Notes: a model not told the origin generated them from the letters alone. A DNA stretch of 64,000 bases from Pusillimonas sp044464525 (GCF_044464525.1 NZ_JBIQLE010000006.1:75760-139759), one strand, 5' to 3'. Shown: positions 8,503-18,454, counted from the first letter of the stretch. Program-made: numbers and translations.

Positions 8503-9391
8503 GCAGCGCCGCCTCGGCGCGCAGCCAGGCCTCGAAGCCCAGCAAGGCCTCGGATGGCTTGTCTTGGGCCGGGTAGCTGAAATAATAGGCGTCGTCCACC
8601 GGCAACACGCCTTCATCGGCCATGGTCAAGGCTTTCGAGGCCAGGGCCTGCCTGGCCAGGAAACCGGGCACCAGCGCCACCCCCATCCCGGCCTGGGCGG
8701 CCGCCAGCAGCATGGTAAACAGCTCGTAGCGCGGCCCCGCCCCCACCGAAGGCGGGTAGTCGCGTTTCTGTTCGCGATACCACAGGCGCCAAACGTCGGG
8801 ACGCGACATCATGTGCAGATGCGGCACGCCCGCCATGCCGCCGGCATGCCGTGCGATGGCCTCGCGCACTGCGGGCGTGCATACCGGCACAAGCTCTTTT
8901 TCGTCGAACAGCTTGAAGCCCACGGTGCCCGGCCACAGCTGCGAGGCGTGATACACGGCGGCGTCAAACGGATGGTCATTGAACTGGAACGGCCGGGTGC
9001 GCACCGACAGGCTTACCGATACGTCGTCGTGCTGGCGCTGGAAAGCGGGCAGGCGGGGAACCAGCCAGGTTGTGGCCAGCGTGGGCAATACCGCAATATG
9101 CAGGCTGCGGCCCAGGCCGGCCCGCGAGATCAGCCCAAAGGTGTCCTTCTCGAGTTGATCGAGATGGTGGCGCACGCGGGCCGCGTATTCAGCCCCGGCG
9201 TCGGTCAGGGCGATACGCCGCCGGATGCGGGTGAACAACTGCACCCCCAGGCGCTCTTCAAGACTGGCAACCTGCCTGAATACCGCACTATGAGTCAGCG
9301 AAAGTTCTTCGGCAGCACGCGAAAACGAACCCAGCCGGGCCGTGGCCTCGAAGGCTTGCAATGCGCCGAGATTGGGTATTCCGTGCCTCAT
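8495..9391 (-). CDS. LysR-family regulator (GcvA-like), probable regulator of gcdH
   Basis: LysR-type transcription factor of about 298 aa. The N-terminal winged helix reads NLGALQAFEATARLGSFSRAAEELSLTHSAVFRQVASLEERLG, close to the GcvA subfamily. It is followed by a substrate-binding domain with LVPRLPAFQRQHDDVSV and AAQAGMGVALVPGFL. The ATG at 9391 (MRHGIPN) fits the family; an upstream GTG would add 22 residues lying within the promoter region. It is divergent from gcdH, and an adjacent LysR gene (GcdR type) is known to activate gcdH in pseudomonads. The effector is probably glutarate or a related compound, by inference from context. Confidence 0.88.
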   Translation of the reverse strand: MRHGIPNLGALQAFEATARLGSFSRAAEELSLTHSAVFRQVASLEERLGVQLFTRIRRRIALTDAGAEYAARVRHHLDQLEKDTFGLISRAGLGRSLHIAVLPTLATTWLVPRLPAFQRQHDDVSVSLSVRTRPFQFNDHPFDAAVYHASQLWPGTVGFKLFDEKELVPVCTPAVREAIARHAGGMAGVPHLHMMSRPDVWRLWYREQKRDYPPSVGAGPRYELFTMLLAAAQAGMGVALVPGFLARQALASKALTMADEGVLPVDDAYYFSYPAQDKPSEALLGFEAWLRAEAALPI

Positions 9392-9422
9392 GATTCTTCC
9401 AGCATCCGCTCTTACGTTCGTA

Positions 9423-9481
9423 AATTGCACTATATTGTGCTTTTTTATCAATTGCACTGTGCGGTTAAATCACATTATGAT
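9423..9481 (+). promoter_or_regulatory. LysR/gcdH intergenic operator repeats and probable gcdH promoter
   Basis: The 124-bp divergent spacer carries AATTGCACT twice as a direct repeat (9423-9431 and 9450-9458, 27 bp apart). Each copy is followed by GTGC, giving GCAC-N6-GTGC (9427-9440) and GCAC-N1-GTGC (9454-9462). A plausible promoter for gcdH is TTGCAC (9452-9457), 18 bp, TATGAT (9476-9481), so the second repeat overlaps the -35. This fits LysR control, but binding is inferred. Confidence 0.5.
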
Positions 9482-9515
9482 AGTTTAAACCTAAACTTAT
9501 TCCACGGAGCAAACT

Positions 9516-10703
9516 ATGTCGGCGTCCTTCAACTGGGAAGACCCCCTTTTACTCGACTCGCAACTGACCGAAGACGAGCGCATGGTGCGCGAAGCCGCCC
9601 TGGCCTACGCCCAAGACAAGCTGGCGCCGCGCGTGCTCGAAGCCTTCCGCAACGAAAAAACCGACGCCTCCATCTTTGGCGAAATGGGCGAGCTGGGCCT
9701 GCTGGGCCCCACCATCCCCGAAGAATACGGCGGCGCCGGGCTTAACTACGTATGCTACGGTCTCATCGCCCGCGAAGTCGAGCGTGTCGATTCCGGCTAC
9801 CGCTCGATGATGAGCGTGCAGTCCTCCCTGGTCATGGTTCCCATCAACGAGTTCGGCACCGAAGAGCAAAAAAAGAAATACCTGCCCAAGCTGGCCACCG
9901 GCGAATGGATCGGCTGCTTCGGCCTGACCGAACCCAACCACGGTTCCGACCCCGGCAGCATGGAAACCCGAGCCGTCAAGGTTGACGGCGGCTACAAGCT
10001 TAGCGGCACCAAAATGTGGATCACCAACTCGCCCATCGCCGATGTTTTCGTGGTGTGGGCCAAGGTGGTCGGCGGCGACGACGATGGCAAGATTCGGGGC
10101 TTCATCCTGGATAAAGGCCTGAAAGGCCTTAGCGCCCCCCCCATCCACGGCAAGGTAGGCCTGCGCGCCTCGATCACCGGCGAAATCGTCATGGACGAGG
10201 TCGAAGTGCCCGCCGACGCCATGATGCCCGGCGTCAGCGGCTTGCGCGGCCCCTTCACCTGCCTGAACTCGGCCCGCTACGGCATCGCCTGGGGCGCCCT
10301 GGGCGCCGCCGAAGACTGCTGGCACACCGCCCGCCAGTACACGCTCGATCGCAAGCAATTCGGCCGCCCCCTGGCCGCCAACCAGCTCATCCAGAAAAAG
10401 CTGGCCGACATGCAAACCGAGATCACTCTAGGCCTGCAAGGCTGCCTGCGCCTGGGCCGCATGAAGGACGAAGGCACGGCCGCCGTCGAAATCACCTCCA
10501 TCATGAAGCGCAACTCCTGCGGCAAGTCGCTGGACATTGCCCGCATGGCGCGCGACATGCTGGGCGGCAACGGCATTTCCGACGAGTTCGGCGTGGCCCG
10601 TCACCTGGTCAACCTCGAGGTGGTTAACACCTACGAAGGCACGCACGACGTTCACGCCCTGATCCTGGGCCGCGCGCAAACGGGCCTCCAGGCTTTCTTC
10701 TGA
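9516..10703 (+). CDS. gcdH: Glutaryl-CoA dehydrogenase
   Basis: FAD enzyme converting glutaryl-CoA to crotonyl-CoA and CO2 in lysine, tryptophan and glutarate catabolism. The 395-aa protein matches the family from FNWEDPLLLDSQLTEDERMVR through IPEEYGGAGLNYVCYGL, SVQSSLVMVPI and the FAD/substrate motif CFGLTEPNHGSDPGSM, to the catalytic Glu in NTYEGTHDVHALILGR (about residue 374). It has its own LysR regulator upstream and a strong terminator downstream, so it is probably monocistronic. It is separate from the box cluster, whose product enters beta-oxidation by another route. Confidence 0.96.
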   Translation: MSASFNWEDPLLLDSQLTEDERMVREAALAYAQDKLAPRVLEAFRNEKTDASIFGEMGELGLLGPTIPEEYGGAGLNYVCYGLIAREVERVDSGYRSMMSVQSSLVMVPINEFGTEEQKKKYLPKLATGEWIGCFGLTEPNHGSDPGSMETRAVKVDGGYKLSGTKMWITNSPIADVFVVWAKVVGGDDDGKIRGFILDKGLKGLSAPPIHGKVGLRASITGEIVMDEVEVPADAMMPGVSGLRGPFTCLNSARYGIAWGALGAAEDCWHTARQYTLDRKQFGRPLAANQLIQKKLADMQTEITLGLQGCLRLGRMKDEGTAAVEITSIMKRNSCGKSLDIARMARDMLGGNGISDEFGVARHLVNLEVVNTYEGTHDVHALILGRAQTGLQAFF

Positions 10704-10725
10704 TACCCCCTAAGCCGCCAAGACG

Positions 10726-10756
10726 AAGCCCGGGCTTTTTTGCCCGGGCTTTTTTT
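10726..10756 (+). terminator. Rho-independent terminator of gcdH
   Basis: Perfect 10-bp GC-rich stem (10726-10735 with 10742-10751), a six-T loop and a continued T run. It lies 22 bp after the gcdH stop codon, before the convergent vWA gene. Confidence 0.92.
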
Positions 10757-10802
10757 GGGTGTCTGCCAGGCAGCAAGCAGACTGTTGCGATCACTGCCTG
10801 CG

Positions 10803-11966
10803 CTAACGCCTGACGGTTACGGTGAAGTTGACCATCACCGGAATATCTCCGGCCGGTGTATGGGCCGTGATGGTGAAAGGCTGATTGCACGTGCGCAACT
10901 CACCGCCGGGGAGGTCTTTACACAGAGACTCGGCCTGCACGACGCCGCGATTTCCTATCACCAGGCGATAAATGGGGATGTTTCCGCGCAACAGATTGCC
11001 CAGGCTGCCGTAAGCGGCCATCAATTGTTGCGCGGATGACGCGTACAGCATGGCGCCGCCGGTTTCGGTCGCCAGCCGTTGCATGACGGCAAAGTCCTGG
11101 TCGGCCCCCGCCAGGGCAAACATGTGCAAGGGCATGCCCGCGCTGTTGGCGGCGGAAATGACATTATCGATAGTACGCTTGCTGTCAGTGTCTTTCCCGT
11201 CCGAGAACGCGACTACGGCTTTATTTGGGCGTCGAGAGTGCCGTTCAGTAGCGTAAATCGCGTTGGCCAAGGCGTCATATAGCGGAGTACCGCCATTTTG
11301 CTTGCCCGCCAACGACTTTAGAAACTCGGCTTGCTCACCGGTATCGGACGAGAACATATCCTGCGGCGACGAGCCAAGATAGCTCAGCCCGCCACTGGAG
11401 CCTGGAAAAAACCCCAGTGCGGTCTCATCCGGCGCAGTGTTCTTTTGCAGGAAAAGCGTGCCGGCCTCAATGCGCTGATTGGTGGGATCCGTGCCGGAGA
11501 TGCTGCCGCTCTGGTCGAAGGCCAGGAATGCCGAATAGGCGCCTGCCTTCCCTGGCGAGGTGATCTTGGTGGAACCTGCGAAGCTGAGGAAGGGCTGCAC
11601 ACCCGCGACGGTGTCTTGCGTGAACGACGTAGCATCGGGAACGAAATCCACCGGTGCGCCGTCCTTGTCGAACAAGACCAGATCAACAATCGCCGCATAG
11701 GCGCTACCTTGCGCTTGACGGCACTGTTCGCCGGTTTCCGTCAATGGCGATGACAGCGGGTTCGTATCGTCGACATATATAAGCTTCCGGGCGGCAATGC
11801 TATTGCACAGCAGCGAGGACAGCACGCCCGCCACCGGCTCGGAGGCTTGAGGCGGCGGGCCGGGGTTGGACGATTCATCGTCTCCGCCTCCACCGCCACA
11901 CGCCGAAAGCAAGACCGAAACAGCAAGCGCCAACGCCAAAGGTTGAAATTTATGTGTAATCCCCAT
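10803..11966 (-). CDS. vWA-domain lipoprotein of unknown role
   Basis: Predicted lipoprotein of 387 aa. The ATG at 11966 has AGGGGA upstream and gives a signal sequence ending in a lipobox LLSAC (Cys23), followed by a Gly/Asp-rich tether. The body is a von Willebrand factor A domain with a complete metal-binding MIDAS: DQSGS (151-155), Thr227 in GGTPLYDA and Asp256 in FSDGKDT. The long distance between DxSxS and Thr implies an insert of about 60 residues. vWA domains bind protein ligands through Mg2+; no partner is encoded nearby except a LuxR-type regulator upstream on the same strand. I do not recognise a named family. Confidence 0.75.
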   Translation of the reverse strand: MGITHKFQPLALALAVSVLLSACGGGGGDDESSNPGPPPQASEPVAGVLSSLLCNSIAARKLIYVDDTNPLSSPLTETGEQCRQAQGSAYAAIVDLVLFDKDGAPVDFVPDATSFTQDTVAGVQPFLSFAGSTKITSPGKAGAYSAFLAFDQSGSISGTDPTNQRIEAGTLFLQKNTAPDETALGFFPGSSGGLSYLGSSPQDMFSSDTGEQAEFLKSLAGKQNGGTPLYDALANAIYATERHSRRPNKAVVAFSDGKDTDSKRTIDNVISAANSAGMPLHMFALAGADQDFAVMQRLATETGGAMLYASSAQQLMAAYGSLGNLLRGNIPIYRLVIGNRGVVQAESLCKDLPGGELRTCNQPFTITAHTPAGDIPVMVNFTVTVRR

Positions 11967-12083
11967 GCTTTTCCCCTGTTTTTTTACTTCAACCACAACC
12001 AGCCTGCGCCGCCGCGATGATGGCACCGCCTTGCGCCAGAGGCTTCGAAGGGGACATATTACGAATTGGGCTTGCGCCTTTCC

Positions 12084-12099
12084 TCCCCAAAATTGGGGA
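12084..12099. promoter_or_regulatory. 16-bp perfect palindrome upstream of the vWA lipoprotein gene
   Basis: TCCCCAAAATTGGGGA is a perfect palindrome in the 189-bp space between the LuxR-type gene and the vWA gene, both on the minus strand. It sits about 120 bp before the lipoprotein start, a reasonable operator position. It lacks a T run of terminator quality. The regulator is unknown. Confidence 0.4.
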
Positions 12100-12155
12100 A
12101 AAACCGCCTGGTGTTGTTGGCCGCGCCCGGTGATGAATTGGCGCCTGGACGAGGC

Positions 12156-13271
12156 TCAGTCCGCCCGCCCTTCCACCACGGCAAGCTCTGTCAGCAAACG
12201 CGCAAGGTCGTACTGCCGGCCCACATGTGTCTTGTGGAAAATGGATTTGATATGCGAGCGCACCGTGGACTCTCCGACCGACCTCAGTTCCGCGATCTTT
12301 TGCGGAGTATGGCCTTGAGCCAACATTTCCGCCACGCGCGCTTCCGCGAGGCTAAGGCCGAATACTTCCCGCAAGAGTTGCAGTGCCGGGGCCTTGGGCC
12401 GAGCCGGCCAGACCATCAGCAGCGCGGCGTCATAGCGTTCGGCCGGTGTTTCTTCGTCGCCTTCACCCAAAGGGATCGCCACGCAGGTAGTGCCCGCTTG
12501 GGGCGCATTGAACGACAAGCGCACCGAAGCCAAGCGCGGTGGCTCGCCCGACTCGCCTAGAGCCTGCCGGACGATATGCAGCAACGCCTGTCGGGCGGAA
12601 CCCGTGTCCTTGACGGACAACGGACATGTCGGTTCAGACAACCAGGCTTCGGCGGCGCGATTGGCCTGCAGGACGGCGCACGCCTCATCGACGATCATCA
12701 CCGGGAAGCTCAGCGCATTCAGCGCCCTCCGCTGCCAGGCTTGCTCCCGTTTAAGACTGTGCAACTGATGGCGCAATGCATAGCTGCGGTTCAAAGCGCC
12801 ATGCAAGGCCGACAAGCTTGCGGCCTGCCCGGCGTCGAAAGCGGCTTCACCCGCCAGCCTATGCAAAGAGAGGTTGCAGCTCTGCGTTCCGAACGTACCC
12901 ACGCAATGCGCCATGATGTGGCCCAGGCCGTAGGACTTGAGAAAATCCTGGTAATAAGGACTGCGCTCGATGAAACGATGGCCCAATTCCACCCAGTCCA
13001 GGTACTGCCCGCCTTCTGTGGGCATGGTCTTTAGCAGATTGGTCGGGTTGAGCGCCTGGAACTCATTGACATAGGTCTCGATGGCGCTTTGCGGCAGCTT
13101 GATGGGCTCCAGGATATCGAGGCGCTTGGTCAGCTCGTTCTGCGACGTCACGCAAACATAAGAGGCTCCAACCTGGCCTGCCACCAGCATCAAGGCATCG
13201 TTCCAGGCCTCGTCGGACAAAACACCTTCCAACAAGGCCCTTTCTATCGTCAACATTTTCTGCGGAGTCAT
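12156..13271 (-). CDS. LuxR-family (helix-turn-helix) transcriptional regulator
   Basis: Regulator of 371 aa starting at the ATG at 13271, which has GGGAGGGATCG just upstream; an earlier alternative start would add 30 residues. The C-terminus (about 303-365) is a LuxR/FixJ-type HTH: FGLSLAEARVAEMLAQGHTPQKIAELRSVGES..TVRSHIKSIFHKTHV. A middle stretch, ALNALSFPVMIVDEACAVLQAN (about 184-204), looks like the start of a PAS-type sensor. The N-terminal 170 residues are an unassigned sensory region. It has no receiver domain and no nearby kinase. The vWA lipoprotein gene downstream is a candidate target by proximity only. Confidence 0.82.
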   Translation of the reverse strand: MTPQKMLTIERALLEGVLSDEAWNDALMLVAGQVGASYVCVTSQNELTKRLDILEPIKLPQSAIETYVNEFQALNPTNLLKTMPTEGGQYLDWVELGHRFIERSPYYQDFLKSYGLGHIMAHCVGTFGTQSCNLSLHRLAGEAAFDAGQAASLSALHGALNRSYALRHQLHSLKREQAWQRRALNALSFPVMIVDEACAVLQANRAAEAWLSEPTCPLSVKDTGSARQALLHIVRQALGESGEPPRLASVRLSFNAPQAGTTCVAIPLGEGDEETPAERYDAALLMVWPARPKAPALQLLREVFGLSLAEARVAEMLAQGHTPQKIAELRSVGESTVRSHIKSIFHKTHVGRQYDLARLLTELAVVEGRAD

Positions 13272-13356
13272 CGATCCCTCCCGCTCAAACCCCCGGCTCC
13301 AATGCCAAATGCGCCGGCCTTGCGATTCTAGCGCACTTGGGCCATTGGGCGATGCA

Positions 13357-13381
13357 AACAAAAAAGCGCCCGAAGGCGCTT
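13357..13381 (-). terminator. Rho-independent terminator of the boxCBA-maoC operon
   Basis: On the minus strand the RNA would form a 7-bp stem, aagcgcc/ggcgctt, closed by a UUCG tetraloop and followed by a run of U. It lies 34 bp beyond the maoC stop codon and before the LuxR-type gene. Confidence 0.85.
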
Positions 13382-13415
13382 GATTTGCCAGAGCGGCTCA
13401 AGACCGCCGACGGAA

Positions 13416-13865
13416 TCAGGACGACTGGCCGACCGCCAGGTCGAACAGGCTGGTCACTTCAAGCTCGAGAACCTGCTCGTCACGCTGATTGAACAAACGC
13501 CACGTCCAGCGCACGATGCCAAGGTCTTCGCGCGAAGATGACACCCGTACCGAGTCGACGGTGATTTCAAGCCGCAGCGCGTCGTCGGGGCGCACGGGCA
13601 ACATCCAGCGCACGCGCTCCACACCCGGCGAACCGAAAGATTCGGAATCGTGCAAGACGCTCTCGAACACCATGCGCATGGCCAAGCCACAGGTCTGCCA
13701 GCCGCTGGCGATCAACCCGCCCCAGCGGCCCTCTTTGGCCTTGACCGGGTCGGTGTGAAACCATTGGGGGTCATAAAGCTTGGCGTAATCGAGCATTTCC
13801 TGCTCAGTGATTACCGCCGGCCCGTGGTGAATGACCATGCCATTTCGAAACTCACTAAATTTCAT
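13416..13865 (-). CDS. MaoC-family hot-dog dehydratase/hydratase in the box operon
   Basis: 149-aa single hot-dog domain protein of the MaoC/(R)-specific enoyl-CoA hydratase family. The motif region reads LYDPQWFHTDP, with candidate catalytic Asp32 and His37. The usual GDxNPxHxD is changed (Gly to Tyr, Asn to Gln or Trp depending on alignment), so activity is not assured. GGLIASGWQTCGLAMRM is the typical helix following it. It begins 19 bp after boxA and precedes the operon terminator, so it is co-transcribed with boxCBA. A role hydrating an unsaturated adipyl-CoA intermediate is an inference from position. Confidence 0.8.
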   Translation of the reverse strand: MKFSEFRNGMVIHHGPAVITEQEMLDYAKLYDPQWFHTDPVKAKEGRWGGLIASGWQTCGLAMRMVFESVLHDSESFGSPGVERVRWMLPVRPDDALRLEITVDSVRVSSSREDLGIVRWTWRLFNQRDEQVLELEVTSLFDLAVGQSS

Positions 13866-13884
13866 GATTCAGTCCAGAAATTGG

Positions 13885-15162
13885 TCAGTAAGTCTCGAAA
13901 TGCAGCCTCCCTTGCGATCTGAGCTGTGCATGGACCTCGTCCCAGTTGCGCCCCGCCCCTTCGACTGCGTCTTTAAGGGCATCGAGCACACCGGTTTCCA
14001 TCCCCTTGAGGCCGCAAACGTAGATGCACGTGTTGCTGTCATCGATAAGCTCGAGGACCTCGGCGGCGCGCTCGCGGATCAGGTCTTGCACATAACGCTT
14101 GGGCTTGTCTGTTGCTCGAGACAATGCCAAATTGATGTCGATAAAATCTTTGGGCAAGTTCATGAGCGGGCCAAAGTACGGCAACTCACGCTCGGTTCGT
14201 GCGCCAAAAAAGAGCATCAGCTTACCATTAAAGGCCTTGTTCTTGGTAAGCCGGCGGCAACGCTCGGTCATGGCCCGCATGGGCGCGGAACCCGTGCCGG
14301 TGCAGATCATGATCAAGTTCGAGTGCGGCAAGTTGGGCATCAGGAAAGTGTTGCCGAACGGGCCGATCACCTGGACCTTATCGCCTTTTTTTAGATCGCA
14401 CAGGTAATTGGAAGCAACGCCCGTGACAGGGTTACCGTCGTAATCCGATGTGACGCGCTTTACCGTCAAGGAAAGATTATTGTAGTTGGGGCGTTCGCCG
14501 TCGCGCGGGCTGGCGATGGAATACTGTCGAGCATGATAGGCTCGACCGTTCTCGTCGGCTCCGGGAGGGAACACGGCGATCGACTGGCCCTCGAGCACCG
14601 GGAAAGGCAGTTCGCCAAAATCGAGCACGATGTGGTGAATGTCGTTGTCGGTGTCTGCGTCAGTAAGGCGGTAGTTGCCCGCCACGGTGGCGGTCGCCGC
14701 ATTCTTGTGCGTGTAAAGATTGATGTAGGGATGGGCCGCCGACCAGGGCGGTATGCTTGCGCCCGAAGCCGTGGAAGGCACCCCCTCAAGCTCAGAGCTT
14801 ACGTCGTCTTCGGCGGGCGTCAACACGTCGGGCGCCGCAGCGGCATCGCCGACGGCTGCAGGAGCCTCGACCACGTCTGCGGGCAGCTCTTGCTCGGCCG
14901 GAAGTTCGTTCCAGCTGAACTGTTCTTCAAGCGAGTAAGCCTCGGAGGACAAGACGCGCAGCCAGTTGTCGATGGCGCCGGTGGGACAGGGCGGCACGCA
15001 AGCCATGCAGCTATTGCAGATATCGACGTCCACGACATAGTTGTTGGAGTCGTGGCTAATGGCATCGATCGGGCAGGTTTCTTCACACGTGTTGCAACGG
15101 ATGCAGATCTCTGGATCGATCAGGTGTTGTTTGATAACGCGATTTTGGGTTTCGACTGTCAT
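13885..15162 (-). CDS. boxA: Benzoyl-CoA 2,3-epoxidase, reductase component BoxA
   Basis: NADPH-dependent iron-sulfur flavoprotein that feeds electrons to BoxB for epoxidation of benzoyl-CoA. The 425-aa protein has two N-terminal [4Fe-4S] motifs (CIRCNTCEETCP and CNSCMACVPPCP, about residues 20-70). A low-complexity Ala/Pro/Glu linker follows (about 95-145). The rest is a ferredoxin-NADP reductase module with ARQYSIASPRDG (flavin), GPFGNTFLMP, ICTGTGSAPMRAM (nucleotide) and the terminal GRLHFETY. The start is the ATG at 15162, preceded by GGAGA. It follows boxB by a gap that carries a strong hairpin. Confidence 0.95.
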   Translation of the reverse strand: MTVETQNRVIKQHLIDPEICIRCNTCEETCPIDAISHDSNNYVVDVDICNSCMACVPPCPTGAIDNWLRVLSSEAYSLEEQFSWNELPAEQELPADVVEAPAAVGDAAAAPDVLTPAEDDVSSELEGVPSTASGASIPPWSAAHPYINLYTHKNAATATVAGNYRLTDADTDNDIHHIVLDFGELPFPVLEGQSIAVFPPGADENGRAYHARQYSIASPRDGERPNYNNLSLTVKRVTSDYDGNPVTGVASNYLCDLKKGDKVQVIGPFGNTFLMPNLPHSNLIMICTGTGSAPMRAMTERCRRLTKNKAFNGKLMLFFGARTERELPYFGPLMNLPKDFIDINLALSRATDKPKRYVQDLIRERAAEVLELIDDSNTCIYVCGLKGMETGVLDALKDAVEGAGRNWDEVHAQLRSQGRLHFETY

Positions 15163-15219
15163 TCTAGGTCTCCGTATCGCCAGAGTCGCCACTTCAGGCA
15201 GGCCCGACCACTGGAAGGC

Positions 15220-15252
15220 CCGCCGGACGGCGCATAATGCGCCGGCCGGCGG
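15220..15252. repeat. Hairpin in the boxB-boxA intergenic space
   Basis: A stem of 7 bp (15228-15234 with 15238-15244, loop TAA) continues after a small internal loop into 5 more pairs (15220-15224 with 15248-15252). There is no T tract, so it is more likely an mRNA-stability or processing element than a terminator. It could protect boxB mRNA and set BoxB above BoxA. Confidence 0.6.
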
Positions 15253-15280
15253 AAGTCCTGTTCAACAGGACGATACAAGT

Positions 15281-16708
<1,428 letters not shown>

Positions 16709-16742
16709 GTCTTGCTCCTAAATAGCTCTGTTTATCGTGCGC

Positions 16743-18419
16743 TTACACGCGGTTCCAATCGAAGTTGGCTTTCTCGCCCTTGCCGTACAGCTTGAGGGCA
16801 CCCTTGTCGCCCGAGGCGTTGGGGCGATAGAAAATCCAGTTCTGCCACGCGGACAGGCGGCCGAAGATGCGGGTTTCCATGCTCTCGACTTCGCAGAAAC
16901 GCAGGTTGGCTTCAAGGCCGGTAAGCGAGTCGGGCGACAGCGCGGCCCGTTCCTCGAGGGCGATGCGGATTTCGTCGTCCCAGTCAAGGTCGTCGAGCGC
17001 GTAGGTGATCAGGCCAAGCTCTTCGGCTTCGGCAGCGCTGACACGCTTGCCGATGGTGGCCGACACGGCGCTAATGGCGGGCTCTTCGTCGTAGAAGCGG
17101 CGCGCCATGCGGCTTTGGCCGTTTACCATGGGGTAAACGCCCATGTTGAGCGCATTGACGGCGATTTCTGTTGGCTGATCAGGCTCGTCAAGCATATAGC
17201 TGCGATCGCAAGCCAGGGCCAGTTCGAGCAGGGTGCCGGCGAAGCAGGAGCCGGGCTCGATCAGCGCGAACAGCGAGCGCGAGGTGACGTCCAGGCGGGC
17301 CAGCGTGCGACGCAGCATGCCGCGGGTTTCACGCACGAACCAGTGATCGGCGAATTGCTCGAGCGTGGCGTCGGCCTCGAGCACCTTGGCAACGTCGCCC
17401 TGAGTGCGGATGACCCAGGTGCCAATGTCGAGTTCATTGGTGCGCAGTTGCAAAATGGCGTCGTCGAGTTCGCGAGCCAGCTGCAAAGGCCACCACGACA
17501 CACCCTCGGACACAATGGCCTCAATGTCGGCGGGCACGGATTCGGGGCCGCGTACCACCAGGTTGGCAATACGCTTCTGGCGGTCGATTTGAACTTCGAC
17601 ATATTTGTATGCCAGGCCGTTCTCGGAATCGGTACGCTGCAAGGGCGTAAGCTCGACGCCTTTGGCGTCTGCGGGCCGGTCGCTGCCGGCGGCCAGTTCG
17701 GCGGCGCGCTTCTGCACGCCTTCGGCAAACTGGGCGGGCTTGATGACATCGTCGACCAGGCGCCAGTCTTTGGCGCGCTGGCCGCGGATGCCCTCGACCA
17801 GGGTGCAGAAAATATCGGCGCGATCGTGACGCACCTTGCGCTTGTCGGTGACGCGAGTAAGGCCGCCGGTGCCGGGCAGCACGCCCAGCAGGGGAACCTC
17901 GGGCAGCGATACCGACGAAGAGCGGTCGTCGACCAGCAGGATTTCATCACATGCCAGCGCCAGCTCGTAGCCGCCGCCCGCACAAGCGCCGTTCAGGGCC
18001 GCGACGAACTTCAGGCCGCTGTGGCGGCTGGAATCTTCAATGCCGTTTCGGGTTTCGTTGGTGAATTTGCAGAAGTTGACCTTCCAGGCGTGAGACGACA
18101 GCCCCAGCATGAAAATATTGGCGCCCGAGCAAAAAATACGGTCTTTGGCGCTGGTGACCACCACAGTACGGACTTCAGGATGCTCGAAACGAATGCGCTG
18201 CAGTGCATCGTGCAGCTCGATGTCGACACCCAGGTCGTAAGAGTTGAGCTTGAGCTTGTAGCCGGGACGCAGACCGCCCTCTTCGGATACGTCCATGGTG
18301 AGGGTGGCGACTTCGCCTTCGAAAGCCAGCTTCCAGTGTTTGTACTGACTAGGGTCGGTACGGAAGTCGACTCGGCTTGCGGCGGCTTGCTCGACCGCGG
18401 GGGTTGCGACTTGATTCAT
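16743..18419 (-). CDS. boxC: 2,3-epoxybenzoyl-CoA dihydrolase BoxC
   Basis: Crotonase-superfamily enzyme that opens 2,3-epoxybenzoyl-CoA, adding two waters and releasing formate to give 3,4-dehydroadipyl-CoA semialdehyde. The protein is 558 aa, about twice an ordinary crotonase. The N-terminal half carries the oxyanion-hole region CSGANIFMLGLSSHAWK and ALNGACAGGGYELALACDEILLVDD; a second crotonase-like half follows. I start at the ATG at 18419 (MNQVATPAVEQ), which has CAGGAGAT upstream; a longer frame would run through the operator region. First gene of the minus-strand operon, with TGCA-repeat operators just upstream. Confidence 0.96.
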   Translation of the reverse strand: MNQVATPAVEQAAASRVDFRTDPSQYKHWKLAFEGEVATLTMDVSEEGGLRPGYKLKLNSYDLGVDIELHDALQRIRFEHPEVRTVVVTSAKDRIFCSGANIFMLGLSSHAWKVNFCKFTNETRNGIEDSSRHSGLKFVAALNGACAGGGYELALACDEILLVDDRSSSVSLPEVPLLGVLPGTGGLTRVTDKRKVRHDRADIFCTLVEGIRGQRAKDWRLVDDVIKPAQFAEGVQKRAAELAAGSDRPADAKGVELTPLQRTDSENGLAYKYVEVQIDRQKRIANLVVRGPESVPADIEAIVSEGVSWWPLQLARELDDAILQLRTNELDIGTWVIRTQGDVAKVLEADATLEQFADHWFVRETRGMLRRTLARLDVTSRSLFALIEPGSCFAGTLLELALACDRSYMLDEPDQPTEIAVNALNMGVYPMVNGQSRMARRFYDEEPAISAVSATIGKRVSAAEAEELGLITYALDDLDWDDEIRIALEERAALSPDSLTGLEANLRFCEVESMETRIFGRLSAWQNWIFYRPNASGDKGALKLYGKGEKANFDWNRV

Positions 18420-18454
18420 CGATATCTCCTGATTATTTGAAGCCCGAACATTAC

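Noticed and set aside
8399..9745. Plus-strand open frame of about 450 codons across purU, LysR and gcdH starts
   Set aside because: It overlaps three well-supported genes in other frames and its translation has no family features.
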